Positions 6,778 through 14,071 of a stretch of DNA of 38,188 bases are shown here, piece by piece. A model generated the notes under the pieces. The model made no database searches. It was not told the DNA's origin and saw only the letters and a list, made by a program, of their open reading frames with translations. The number at the start of each line of letters is the position of its first letter. The first letter of the stretch is position 1. The DNA is from an uncultured Oscillospiraceae bacterium (lineage in GTDB: Bacteria; Bacillota; Clostridia; Oscillospirales; Oscillospiraceae). The stretch spans positions 1 to 38,188 of the forward strand of contig CANQSJ010000022.1 in NCBI GenBank assembly GCA_947626495.1, given 5' to 3'. Made by a program: the position numbers and the translations under genes.

Positions 6778-7149
6778 TTACTTCAGCTCGACCTTCGCGC
6801 CCACGTCCTCCAGGCGCTTCTTCAGCTCCTCGGCCTCTTCCTTGGAGACCTGCTCCTTGATGACGGCGGGGATGCCCTCCACCTTCGCCTTAGCCTCGGC
6901 CAGGCCCAGGTTGGTGATGGCGCGCACTTCCTTGATGACCTTGATCTTCTCAGCGCCGAAGTCGGTCATGACCACGTCGAACTCGGTCTTCTCTTCCACA
7001 GCGGGGCCGGCGGCGGCAACAGGAGCGGCCACGGCGGCGGCGGCGGAGACGCCGAAGGCGTCCTCGATCGCATGTACGAGCTCAGCCAGCTCGAGAACGG
7101 ACAGACCCTTGATCTCCTCGATCATAGCGGTAACTTTTTCGCTAGCCAT
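6778..7149 (-). CDS. rplL: 50S ribosomal protein L7/L12
   Basis: L7/L12 forms the flexible stalk of the large ribosomal subunit that recruits elongation factors. The 123-residue protein has the N-terminal dimerisation helices (residues 1-35), an Ala/Pro-rich hinge (about 37-52), and the conserved C-terminal domain with [21 protein letters not shown]. It follows rplJ with a gap of about 50 bases and ends before a strong terminator. Length and order are standard. Confidence 0.98.
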   Translation of the reverse strand: MASEKVTAMIEEIKGLSVLELAELVHAIEDAFGVSAAAAVAAPVAAAGPAVEEKTEFDVVMTDFGAEKIKVIKEVRAITNLGLAEAKAKVEGIPAVIKEQVSKEEAEELKKRLEDVGAKVELK

Positions 7150-7201
7150 TTCTTTTATTCTCCTTCAAAATAGTAATCAGTTGTCGGTTGGATGGGGCCG
7201 C

Positions 7202-7732
7202 TCACTCGGCGGCAGGGGCTTCCTCAGCGGGAGCGCCGCCCTTCTGCTCCAGGACCTGGCCGAGAACGACGGCCAGAGAAGTGATGGGGGCGAGCATGGT
7301 GCCAAGGACCTTGGAATACAGCGCGTCACGGCTGGGCAGGGGAGCCAGCTCCGCCACCTCGGCGTCGCTGAGGACCTTTCCGTTGACGAAAACGCCCTTG
7401 ATGGTGAACAGCTGTCCCATTTTGTCGCTGAACTCGGTCAGCTCATGGATGGGGACCAGGGGATCGGTGGCGCTGGTGGCCAGGCTGGTGGTGCCGTTCA
7501 GGTGGTCGTCCAGACCGGACAGACCGGCCTTGTCCAGAGCCAGGCGGGTCAGGGTGTTCTTCACCACGGTGTACTCCACGTCCTTCGAACGCAGATCACG
7601 GCGCAGCTCGGTATCCTGGGCCACGTTGATGCCCTTGTAGTCCACCAGCACGCCGCCCTCGGCCTCCTTCAGCCGCTGGGCCAGAGCCTCGACGATGGCC
7701 TGCTTTTCGGTCAATACTGCTTTGCTGGGCAT
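7202..7732 (-). CDS. rplJ: 50S ribosomal protein L10
   Basis: L10 anchors the L7/L12 stalk to the ribosome and represses its own operon by binding the leader. The 176-residue protein begins MPSKAVLTEKQAIVEAL and contains VDYKGINVAQDTELR and VVKNTLTRLAL, both conserved in L10. The C-terminus is Ala/Glu-rich and would form the helix that holds L12 dimers. Start at 7732 was preferred to upstream methionines because AGGAGGTG lies about 11 bases upstream. The gene is preceded by an L10-type leader (7733-7864) and a strong promoter. Confidence 0.97.
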   Translation of the reverse strand: MPSKAVLTEKQAIVEALAQRLKEAEGGVLVDYKGINVAQDTELRRDLRSKDVEYTVVKNTLTRLALDKAGLSGLDDHLNGTTSLATSATDPLVPIHELTEFSDKMGQLFTIKGVFVNGKVLSDAEVAELAPLPSRDALYSKVLGTMLAPITSLAVVLGQVLEQKGGAPAEEAPAAE

Positions 7733-7864
7733 AGGTTTCGTTTCACCTCCTGTATAAAGAAAAATGTCCTTGTCCAAAGAGACAACGACACATAGAAACA
7801 TCACGATCCTATTTGACGTCCTCGGCGGGACTTACGCCTTGCGGCTGCCTGCTGTCTTTGAACG
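7733..7864 (-). promoter_or_regulatory. ribosomal protein L10 leader (autoregulatory mRNA element)
   Basis: The minus-strand transcript between the promoter and rplJ contains the L10-leader core: AAGACAGCAGGCAGCC, a short GC-rich hairpin, then CCCGCCGAGGACGTC, followed by a second helix before the ribosome site. This matches the known L10 leader of Firmicutes, where free L10(L12) represses the operon. Boundaries are approximate. Confidence 0.8.
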
Positions 7865-7870
7865 GCCATT

Positions 7871-7899
7871 ATCTTACCAGAACCGGGCGGCGTTGTCAA
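7871..7899 (-). promoter_or_regulatory. strong promoter of rplJL
   Basis: On the minus strand TTGACA (7894-7899), a 17-base spacer ending TGG, then TAAGAT (7871-7876): a consensus -35 with an extended -10. Predicted start is about 7864, placing the whole L10 leader in the transcript. Repeat locus C begins 24 bases upstream. Confidence 0.85.
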
Positions 7900-7922
7900 G
7901 ATTTTTTTCGCCGGAGCGCTGT

Positions 7923-8008
7923 GGTATAACAGAAGCTGTGCGCTGTTATACCAAAAAGATACCGGTCGTGCTCCCGGCTTGCGCCGGAACCGCACGACAT
8001 GGTAAAAT
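7923..8008 (+). repeat. palindromic repeat, locus C (single unit, inverted relative to A and B)
   Basis: One unit of the 77-base family in opposite orientation. The distal hairpin is GGTATAACAG paired with CTGTTATACC (7923-7952). The nested hairpin spans 7965-7998: outer arms GTCGTGC (7965-7971) and GCACGAC (7992-7998), inner stem 7974-7978 with 7983-7987, and loop TTGC on this strand (GCAA on the other). Relative to the B units, one pair in the outer arm changed on both sides and pairing is kept. The gene-proximal edge reads TTGCGC (7979-7984), 18 bases, TAAAAT (8003-8008) preceded by TGG, facing the gene at 8094. Confidence 0.92.
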
Positions 8009-8093
8009 CGGGGGGACAAGACGGACAATCTGGGGAACTTTTTTCCGCCGCCGGCGTCAGAAGGACAAGACCTATGAAAGGAGCCGTTTGGAT

Positions 8094-10343
8094 ATGAAAC
8101 GCTGGATCGCGCTTTTGCTGGCCCTTGCCGTGACGGCCGCGCTGGCCGTGCCGGCCCTGGCTGAGACGGAGGACGGGGAGCCGGAGATCGACACGGGTAT
8201 GATGGATCTGGAGGACACCGTCTCCTTTCCTGTGCCGGAGGAGGAGACGGATATGAAGGCGCAGCTGGAGGCCGTCACCCTGGCGGTGAAGCAGACGCTG
8301 GACGTGGGGGACGAGTACACGGATTTTTCCGGCGAGTACCGTGACGACGTCAGCCCGAGATGGAGCCTTTACTGGTCCATGGACGGCCGGGATCTGAGCG
8401 TGGAGGCGGACGGCGCCGGCAAGGTGCTGAACGTGAACCGCTGGATCGACCGGGGCGTCGACGACCGGTTCTACGGCTTCGACCCCGTCTTCCCCGCCGT
8501 GGAGCGGGACCGGGCGGAGAAGCAGGCCTCCGATTGGATGGACAGGCTCTTCACCGGCGAGGAGGCCGGCCGGATCGACAGCGTGCGGGTCTATCTGGGC
8601 CGGGAGGGGTACTATTCCTTCTCCGGGGAGGTGCTGAAAAACGGCCTTCCCAGCCCGGTGGGCTTCACGCTGTGCGTGGACGGAGAGGGCATGCGGAGCT
8701 TTTACCGCTCCGACTGCTACGGCGGCTATGTGGGCCAGCTTCCCGGCCCGGAGCCGGAGGCGGATGAGACGGCCGCCGCCGACGGACTGGCGAAGGCGGT
8801 GGAGCTGGAGCTGTGCTATGTCTCCGACGGCGAGGGCGGCGCCCGGCTGCGCTATGTGCCCGTGGGGCCCGCCACCGTGGTGGACGCCCTCACCGGCGAG
8901 GCGGTGGATATGGACGCGCTGTACGCCGCCTTCGGGAGCAGCTGGAGCATGAACACCGCCGCCACCATGGACGCCGCGGCCCCCGAGGCGGCCGCAGAGG
9001 CCGAGGGCGGCGCGATCCTGACGGAGACGGAGCTGGCCTCCATCGAAAACTACGCCGACGTGCTCTCCCAGACGGCTATCGACGAGGGACTGCGGGAGAC
9101 GAAGGCCCTGGGCCTGGGGGATTTCACCCTGGCGCGCTGCTCCTATGCTCTGGACAGCGACAGCGGCGATGTGACCGCCACGGCCCGGTACACCGCCCCT
9201 ATGACGGAGGAGGAGCTGTACGGCTTCTCGCCCCGGGCCTTTGAAGACGCCCAGGAGCAGGGCCGGGACCTCACCATCTACAAGACCGTGGTCCTGGACG
9301 GCAAGACCGGCCGGATCCGGAGCGTGTATACCCAATATCCCCTGTGGGACCGGGACGGGGACGTGACCATGTCGCAGCAGGCCGCCCGGCGCGCGGCGGA
9401 CAATTTCCTGGCCAACACCGTGCCGGAGCTGGCGGCGGAGAGCGCGCTGTGCACCCTGAAGGGCTACAACGAGGACGCCGCGGGGCCGGTGGTGTATGCC
9501 CGGACCCATGACGGGTACTTCTTCCCGGAGAACACCCTGGCCGTGGCAATCAACCCCTCCTCCGGCACGGTGGACAGCTTCTCCTTCGTCTGGGACGAGG
9601 ACGTGACCTTCGCCGACAGCCGGGAGCCCGTGGGTGAGAAGAAGGCCCTGGAGGTCTACACGGACGCGCTGGAGGTGACCTTGGGCTATGTGGCCTGGCC
9701 GGTGGACATCACCCTGGAGGAGGACGGCGTCTACAAGGAGTACCGGAACGAGGGCTACACCTACGTGGAGCAGCTGCGCCTGGCCTATTTCTATGGGGGC
9801 CTGGAGGATGTGGCCGGCGTGGACGCCCTCACCGGCGAGGCGGTGGCGGCCCCGTCCGGGGACGGGACCTTCGCCTATGACGATCTGGCCGGGGAGGAGC
9901 GGGCGGATATGATCCGCGCCCTGGGCCAGGCGGGCATCGGCTTTGTCGGCGGGTCCTTCCGGCCGGCGGAGGCGCTGACTCAGAGGGACGCCCTGGTTCT
10001 GCTCCTGCAGGCGGACGGCTATGCCCCCGATCCGGAGGACGAAGAGAGCTTCCGGGAGCGGGCGGTGCGCCAGGGCGCCATCGGCGGGGAGGACTGGGCC
10101 CCGGAGGAGGCGGTGACGCGGATGGCCTTTCTGCGGATGCTGCTGGCGCCCTCCCGGTACGGCGACGCGGCGGAGCTGACCGGCATCTGGGACGCGGGCT
10201 TCGCGGACGTGGATGGCGCCGACGCGGCCTACGCCGCCATCGCCCGGGCCCTGGGCCTGGCGGAGGGAGACGTTCTGGCCCCGGACGAGACGCTCACCCG
10301 CGCCGACGCGGCGGAGATCCTCTACCGGTTCATGGACCGGTGA
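8094..10343 (+). CDS. secreted YcdB/YcdC-domain protein with C-terminal SLH-like region
   Basis: A 749-residue exported protein. A signal peptide covers residues 1-23 (basic start, Leu/Ala core, PALA cleavage site). The body (about 50-590) has repeated beta-rich blocks such as LDGKTGRIRSVYTQYPLW and VAINPSSGTVDSFSFVWD, fitting YcdB/YcdC (DUF4901-type) repeats. The last 160 residues resemble S-layer homology modules: ALTQRDALVLLLQ, AVTRMAFLRMLL and GFADVDGADAAYAAI, then TLTRADAAEILYRFM. SLH modules usually bind pyruvylated cell-wall polymer, so wall attachment is likely. Start at ATG 8094 was chosen for the GAAAGGAG site about 10 bases upstream; the open frame further upstream crosses repeat C. 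A terminator follows. Function beyond surface location unknown. Confidence 0.8.
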   Translation: MKRWIALLLALAVTAALAVPALAETEDGEPEIDTGMMDLEDTVSFPVPEEETDMKAQLEAVTLAVKQTLDVGDEYTDFSGEYRDDVSPRWSLYWSMDGRDLSVEADGAGKVLNVNRWIDRGVDDRFYGFDPVFPAVERDRAEKQASDWMDRLFTGEEAGRIDSVRVYLGREGYYSFSGEVLKNGLPSPVGFTLCVDGEGMRSFYRSDCYGGYVGQLPGPEPEADETAAADGLAKAVELELCYVSDGEGGARLRYVPVGPATVVDALTGEAVDMDALYAAFGSSWSMNTAATMDAAAPEAAAEAEGGAILTETELASIENYADVLSQTAIDEGLRETKALGLGDFTLARCSYALDSDSGDVTATARYTAPMTEEELYGFSPRAFEDAQEQGRDLTIYKTVVLDGKTGRIRSVYTQYPLWDRDGDVTMSQQAARRAADNFLANTVPELAAESALCTLKGYNEDAAGPVVYARTHDGYFFPENTLAVAINPSSGTVDSFSFVWDEDVTFADSREPVGEKKALEVYTDALEVTLGYVAWPVDITLEEDGVYKEYRNEGYTYVEQLRLAYFYGGLEDVAGVDALTGEAVAAPSGDGTFAYDDLAGEERADMIRALGQAGIGFVGGSFRPAEALTQRDALVLLLQADGYAPDPEDEESFRERAVRQGAIGGEDWAPEEAVTRMAFLRMLLAPSRYGDAAELTGIWDAGFADVDGADAAYAAIARALGLAEGDVLAPDETLTRADAAEILYRFMDR

Positions 10344-10345
10344 AG

Positions 10346-10418
10346 ATGCCTCCCGCGGCGGGAGACGCATGAAACGGAGCGGCGCTCGCTGACCGGGGCG
10401 GCGCCGGTCCGGACCGGC
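10346..10418 (+). other. two GC-rich hairpins after the SLH-protein gene
   Basis: CTCCCG/CGGGAG around CGG, then the perfect palindrome GCCGGTCCGGACCGGC (about 10402-10417). Neither has a T run; both precede the true terminator. They may stabilise the mRNA 3' end, which is inference. Confidence 0.4.
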
Positions 10419-10428
10419 GTACAACAGA

Positions 10429-10469
10429 CACGAGGCAGGGGGAGTACTCCCGATGCCTCGTGTTTTTTT
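10429..10469 (+). terminator. intrinsic terminator of the SLH-protein gene
   Basis: CACGAGGCA (10429-10437) pairs with TGCCTCGTG (10454-10462); the loop itself contains GGAG/CTCC, and seven T residues follow (10463-10469). It also lies just past the end of the convergent hxlR-type gene. Confidence 0.93.
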
Positions 10470-10472
10470 AGG

Positions 10473-10802
10473 TTATCTGTGTTCCTCTCCCCAGGTGCAC
10501 ATCTGATCCAGGATCGGCATCAGCGACTTTCCCCGCTCCGTCAGGCTGTACTCCACCTTCGGCGGGATCTGCGGATATTCCTCCCGGTGGACCAGACCGT
10601 CGGCCTCCAGTTCCTTGAGGGTGGAGCTGAGCGTCTTATAGGAGATACTGCCGATGAATTTTTTCATCTCGTTGAAGCGCACGACGCCGAACCACGCCAG
10701 CGCGTAGAGGATGAACATTTTGTACTTCCCCTGGATCAGGGACATCGTGTAATTGAAGCCGGTGTCCTCCAGCTTGGCGTCCTGAATACACTCGATATTC
10801 AT
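10473..10802 (-). CDS. HxlR-family winged-helix transcriptional regulator
   Basis: A 109-residue DNA-binding protein of the HxlR family, small winged-helix dimers that often sense quinones, aldehydes or redox stress, commonly through cysteine. Typical features are the region around LIQGKYKMFILYALAWFGVV, the recognition-helix region FIGSISYKTLSSTLKELEADGLV, and the wing ending VEYSLTERGKSLMPIL. Cysteines lie at residue 5 and near the C-terminus (QMCTWGEE). It is divergent from a flavin reductase gene starting at 10930, the usual arrangement in which the regulator controls its neighbour. Target control is inferred from this arrangement. Confidence 0.92.
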   Translation of the reverse strand: MNIECIQDAKLEDTGFNYTMSLIQGKYKMFILYALAWFGVVRFNEMKKFIGSISYKTLSSTLKELEADGLVHREEYPQIPPKVEYSLTERGKSLMPILDQMCTWGEEHR

Positions 10803-10819
10803 TTTCTCACTTTCCTTTT

Positions 10820-10875
10820 GGTAAGTATTGAACCTGAATGTGCGTACTTGTTTTTTGTCCCATTCACGGTATAGT
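10820..10875 (+). promoter_or_regulatory. intergenic promoter with a possible HxlR operator
   Basis: TTGTTT (10848-10853), 16 bases, TATAGT (10870-10875) is a plausible promoter for the flavin reductase. Just upstream GTAAGTA (10821-10827) and GTACTT (10844-10849) form an imperfect inverted pair that overlaps the -35; HxlR proteins often bind GTAC-type half sites. The sequences are visible; the operator role is inferred. Confidence 0.5.
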
Positions 10876-10929
10876 TATAGAACGGAACCGGGAAAAAGTC
10901 AATCCCGCCAATACATGGAGGTATTCATT

Positions 10930-11475
10930 ATGAGCAAAAAGATCGTTGTGATCACCGGCAGTCCCCGGAAACACGGAAACAGCTTCGCCATGACCGACGC
11001 TTTCATCAAGGCGGCGGAGGCAAAAGGGCATACGGTCACCCGTTTCGATGCGGCGTTCAAAAAGGTGGGCGGCTGCCACGCCTGCGAGACCTGCTATTCC
11101 ACCGGCAAGGCCTGCACCTTTGACGACGACTTCAACACCGTCGCGCCGGCCATCCTGGAGGCGGACGCCCTCGTGTTCACCATGCCCGTCTATTGGTATT
11201 CCATCCCGGCGCAGATCAAGGGCGTCATCGACCGGATCTACTCGATGGTGGTGGGCGGCAAGGATATTTCCGGCAAGGAATGCGCCCTGATCGCCTGCTG
11301 TGAGGAGGACGACCTGTCCGTCATGGACGGCGTCCGCATCCCCCTGGAGCGGACCTGCGCCCTCAACAAGTGGAAGATGGTGGGCGAGGTGCTGGTCCCC
11401 GGTGTGCTGAATGTGGGCGACATCGACAAGACCGACGGCTGCCAGAAGGCGGCGGCGCTGGCCGACGCGATCTGA
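10930..11475 (+). CDS. flavodoxin-fold NAD(P)H-dependent FMN reductase
   Basis: A 181-residue flavodoxin-like oxidoreductase. The FMN phosphate loop is ITGSPRKHGNS near the N-terminus, and MPVYWYSIPAQIKGVIDRIY in the middle is the second flavin-contacting region typical of the NADPH-dependent FMN reductase and iron-sulfur flavoprotein group. Cysteines cluster as CHACETCYSTGKAC, which resembles the cluster-binding loop of iron-sulfur flavoproteins, so a bound Fe-S centre is possible. Start ATG 10930 has GGAGGT 8 bases upstream. It is divergent from the HxlR gene and followed by a terminator. Physiological substrate unknown. Confidence 0.88.
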   Translation: MSKKIVVITGSPRKHGNSFAMTDAFIKAAEAKGHTVTRFDAAFKKVGGCHACETCYSTGKACTFDDDFNTVAPAILEADALVFTMPVYWYSIPAQIKGVIDRIYSMVVGGKDISGKECALIACCEEDDLSVMDGVRIPLERTCALNKWKMVGEVLVPGVLNVGDIDKTDGCQKAAALADAI

Positions 11476-11485
11476 GAAAAAGCCG

Positions 11486-11513
11486 GGACGGCATGATCTC
11501 GCCCATGCCGTCC
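11486..11513 (+). other. perfect 10-bp hairpin downstream of the flavin reductase
   Basis: GGACGGCATG (11486-11495) pairs with CATGCCGTCC (11504-11513) around an 8-base loop. There is no T run; the proper terminator follows at 11540. Confidence 0.55.
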
Positions 11514-11539
11514 TGGAAAACCCGATAAGACTTATTTCA

Positions 11540-11568
11540 ACGCCCCGCTCCGGCAGGGGCGTTTTTTT
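11540..11568 (+). terminator. intrinsic terminator of the flavin reductase gene
   Basis: ACGCCCC (11540-11546) pairs with GGGGCGT (11556-11562), followed by a run of seven T residues. It lies between the convergent flavin reductase and DUF362 genes. Confidence 0.9.
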
Positions 11569-11577
11569 GCTGCGCTT

Positions 11578-12447
11578 TTATACCTGGACCAGCTCGTAGT
11601 CCTTGGAGCCGATGCCAAGCGCCGCCGCGGCGTCCACGGTCAGCGGCCCGTGCAGGGACTCGATGCGCTCCAGCAGATGGTCCCGGCCGGGGTCAGAGGA
11701 GGCGTAGACCAGGTCCAGGCAGGCCTGATCCAGGGCCACCGGGTCCAGGCTGGACAGGATGCCGATGTCCGCCATGCAGGGGTCCTCCGCCACCTCGCAG
11801 CAGTCGCAGTCCACGGAGAGGTTCATCATGGCGCTGACGTAGGCGATCTTGCCCGGGCCGAAGAGCTTCACCACGCTGGAGGCCGCGTCGGCCATGGAGC
11901 GCAGGAAGCTGTCGTGGTCGGAGTGCCAGAAGTTGTCCACATCGCCCACGCCGTGGATGTATTTCTTGCCGTAGGAGGAGGCCAGGCCGATGGACAGCTG
12001 CTTCAGCGCGCCGCCGAAGCCGCCCATGGGGTGGCCCTTGAAGTGGCTGAGCACCAGCATGGAGTCGTAGTTCTGGATGTTCTTGCCCACGAAGTTTTTC
12101 TTGATGCACGCCCCGTCGGGGATGGCCAGCTCCAGGTCCGGGCCCTCCGCGTCCAGGATGTCCACGGTGAAGTGGCGGCTCCAGCCGTGCAGGTCCATGG
12201 TCTTCCAGTGCTTTTCGGTGGTGTCCCGGCCGCCGTCGTAGGCGGTGTTGCACTCCACCACGGTGCCGTTCACCTTTGCGATGGCGGGGGCCATGAATTC
12301 CGGGCGCAGGTAGTTCTGGTTGCCCACCTCGCCGGAGTGCAGCTTCACGGCCACCTTCCCGGGCAGCTGGACGCCCAGCTTCTCGTACAGGCGCACCACG
12401 GCCTCGCCGGTGAGCTCCTTTGTGAAATAGACGATCGACTTTGCCAT
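11578..12447 (-). CDS. DUF362 domain protein
   Basis: A 289-residue protein of the DUF362 / uncharacterised Fe-S centre family. Conserved features are VAVKLHSGEVGNQNYLRP near the N-terminus, SHFKGHPMGGFGGALKQLS in the middle, and CDCCEVAEDPCMADIGILSSLDPVALDQA near the C-terminus. Many relatives carry an extra ferredoxin domain; this one has only the CDCC...C cysteine cluster. ATG at 12447 has GGAGGT upstream. It lies about 100 bases downstream of the FAD oxidoreductase on the same strand and could share its transcript. Enzymatic role unknown. Confidence 0.87.
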   Translation of the reverse strand: MAKSIVYFTKELTGEAVVRLYEKLGVQLPGKVAVKLHSGEVGNQNYLRPEFMAPAIAKVNGTVVECNTAYDGGRDTTEKHWKTMDLHGWSRHFTVDILDAEGPDLELAIPDGACIKKNFVGKNIQNYDSMLVLSHFKGHPMGGFGGALKQLSIGLASSYGKKYIHGVGDVDNFWHSDHDSFLRSMADAASSVVKLFGPGKIAYVSAMMNLSVDCDCCEVAEDPCMADIGILSSLDPVALDQACLDLVYASSDPGRDHLLERIESLHGPLTVDAAAALGIGSKDYELVQV

Positions 12448-12479
12448 AATATAACCTCCAAGATGATTTGCTTTACTTG

Positions 12480-12500
12480 CCCATATCCGTGTATGGGCAA
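12480..12500 (-). other. hairpin between the FAD oxidoreductase and DUF362 genes
   Basis: TTGCCCATA pairs with TATGGGCAA around a 6-base or smaller loop in the 98-base gap. It lacks a T run on either strand, so it is more likely an mRNA processing or stability element than a terminator. That role is inference. Confidence 0.4.
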
Positions 12501-12545
12501 CTTCGGGTATTCATCAAACAGATTCAATGGTAGTATATCCGCTTT

Positions 12546-13934
12546 TTACGCCAGCTTCCGGCCCATGAGCACACCCATCACCGAGCTCATCATCAGCCCC
12601 CGGGTCCAGCCGGAGCTGTCCCCCAGGCAGTGCAGCCCGGCCACGTTGGTGTTGAAGTTTTCGTCCATGCGGATGCGGTTGGAGTAAAACTTCAGCTCGG
12701 GGGAGTAGAGCAGCGTCTCATAAGCGGCGAAGCCGGGGACCACCTGGTCCAAAGCTTTGATGAAGTTGATGATGTTGATCATGGCCCGGTAGGGCATGGC
12801 GGCGGTGATGTCCCCGGCCACCACATCCGGCAGGGTGGGGCGGACGTTGGACCGGTCCAGCTCCTTCTGCCAGGTGCGCTTGCCGTCCAGGATGTCCCCG
12901 AACCGCTGCACCAGAAGCTGGCCGTTGGCCAGCATGTTGGTCAGCTCGCCCACCTTCTGGGCGTAGGCGATGGGCTGGTTGAAGGGCACGGAGAAGTTGT
13001 GGGACACCAGGATGGCCAGATTGGTGTTCTCGCTCTTGATCTCCTTATAGGAATGGCCGTTGACCACCGCCAGGCCGTTGTCGTAATTCTCCTGGGCCAC
13101 GAAGCCGCCGGGGTTCTGGCAGAAGGTGCGGACCTTGTTCTTGAAGGGGGGCGGGTAACCGATGAGCTTGGACTCATAAAAGGCCCGGTTGACCACCTCC
13201 ATGACCTCGTTGCGCACCTCCACCCGCACGCCGATGTCCACGGTGCTGGGCACGTGGTCCACCCCGTAGGTGGAGCACATCCCCTCCAGCCAGTCCGCGC
13301 CCCGGCGACCGGTGGCGATCACCGTCTCATCGGCGGCCAGCTCGTGCTCGGCGTGGCCGTCGGAATAGGTGACGCCCTGGCAGCGGCCGTCCTTTACCAG
13401 CAGGCCCGTGCACTCGGTGTCGAAGAGGATCTCCACGCCCCGCTCCAGCAGCCAGTGCTCGATGTCCGTATAGAGCTTCTGGGCCTTTTCCGTGCCCAGG
13501 TGGCGGATGGGACAGGATACCAGCTTCAGGCCCGCCTGGATGGCCCGGGTGCGGATGCGCTTGACCTCTTCGGTCTCCTCCAGACCCTCCACGTGCTCGT
13601 CCGCGCCGAATTCCAGATAGATCTTGTCGGTGTAGTCGATGGTGTCCTGGGCCAGCCGCTCGCCGATGAGCTGGGGCAGCTCGCCGCCCACCTCGCAGGA
13701 GAGGCTCAGCTTTCCGTCGGAGAAGGCCCCCGCGCCGGAAAAGCCGGTGGTGATGGCGCAGTAGGGCTGGCAGTTCATGCACCGGCCGGTCTGGGCCTTG
13801 GGGCAGCGGCGCTTTTCCACGCTCTTGCCCTTTTCCAGGATGGTGATTTTCTTATGGCTCCCCAGACGGAGCATCTCAATGGCCGTGAAGATGCCGGCGG
13901 GGCCGGCGCCCACGATGGCGACGTCAGTTTTCAA
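12546..13934 (-). CDS. NAD(P)/FAD-dependent oxidoreductase (COG2509 type)
   Basis: A 462-residue flavoprotein. It opens with the dinucleotide-binding loop VAIVGAGPAGIF, then RRCPKAQTGRCMNCQPYC, a four-cysteine stretch, followed by GFSGAGAFSDGKL; these mark the uncharacterised FAD-dependent dehydrogenase group common in Clostridia. A second FAD contact is VIATGRRGADWLEG, and the C-terminal LHCLGDSSGWTRGLMMSSVMG closes the flavin site. Initiation is at TTG (13934), with GGGAGG about 8 bases upstream; no nearby ATG fits. It is divergent from hemZ. Substrate unknown; the cysteines may be redox-active or bind metal, which is inference. Confidence 0.87.
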   Translation of the reverse strand: MKTDVAIVGAGPAGIFTAIEMLRLGSHKKITILEKGKSVEKRRCPKAQTGRCMNCQPYCAITTGFSGAGAFSDGKLSLSCEVGGELPQLIGERLAQDTIDYTDKIYLEFGADEHVEGLEETEEVKRIRTRAIQAGLKLVSCPIRHLGTEKAQKLYTDIEHWLLERGVEILFDTECTGLLVKDGRCQGVTYSDGHAEHELAADETVIATGRRGADWLEGMCSTYGVDHVPSTVDIGVRVEVRNEVMEVVNRAFYESKLIGYPPPFKNKVRTFCQNPGGFVAQENYDNGLAVVNGHSYKEIKSENTNLAILVSHNFSVPFNQPIAYAQKVGELTNMLANGQLLVQRFGDILDGKRTWQKELDRSNVRPTLPDVVAGDITAAMPYRAMINIINFIKALDQVVPGFAAYETLLYSPELKFYSNRIRMDENFNTNVAGLHCLGDSSGWTRGLMMSSVMGVLMGRKLA

Positions 13935-13983
13935 CGGTTTTTCCTCCCGGGATCTGAAAAGTGGTGCGTATACAGGGAAAGTG

Positions 13984-13992
13984 TGCTATACT
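13984..13992 (+). promoter_or_regulatory. extended -10 element for hemZ
   Basis: TGCTATACT (13984-13992) is an extended -10; the -35 position is not recognisable. A start near 13999 would give a leader of about 73 bases before hemZ. Confidence 0.45.
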
Positions 13993-14071
13993 AATGAACG
14001 AGTAAACAGGGACTTTGTTCCAATTCCTATTAAAACACGGATAAATCGTCAATGTCAAGAGGACGGCCCGG

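Noticed and set aside
7733-7864. A novel structured RNA before rplJ
   Set aside because: Its core and position match the known L10 leader, so it is not new.
7896-10424. 842-residue open frame antisense to the SLH-protein gene
   Set aside because: It arises from the high GC content and codon bias of the true gene; it has no ribosome site, is His/Gly/Arg-rich in the typical shadow way and runs across the repeat and promoter region.
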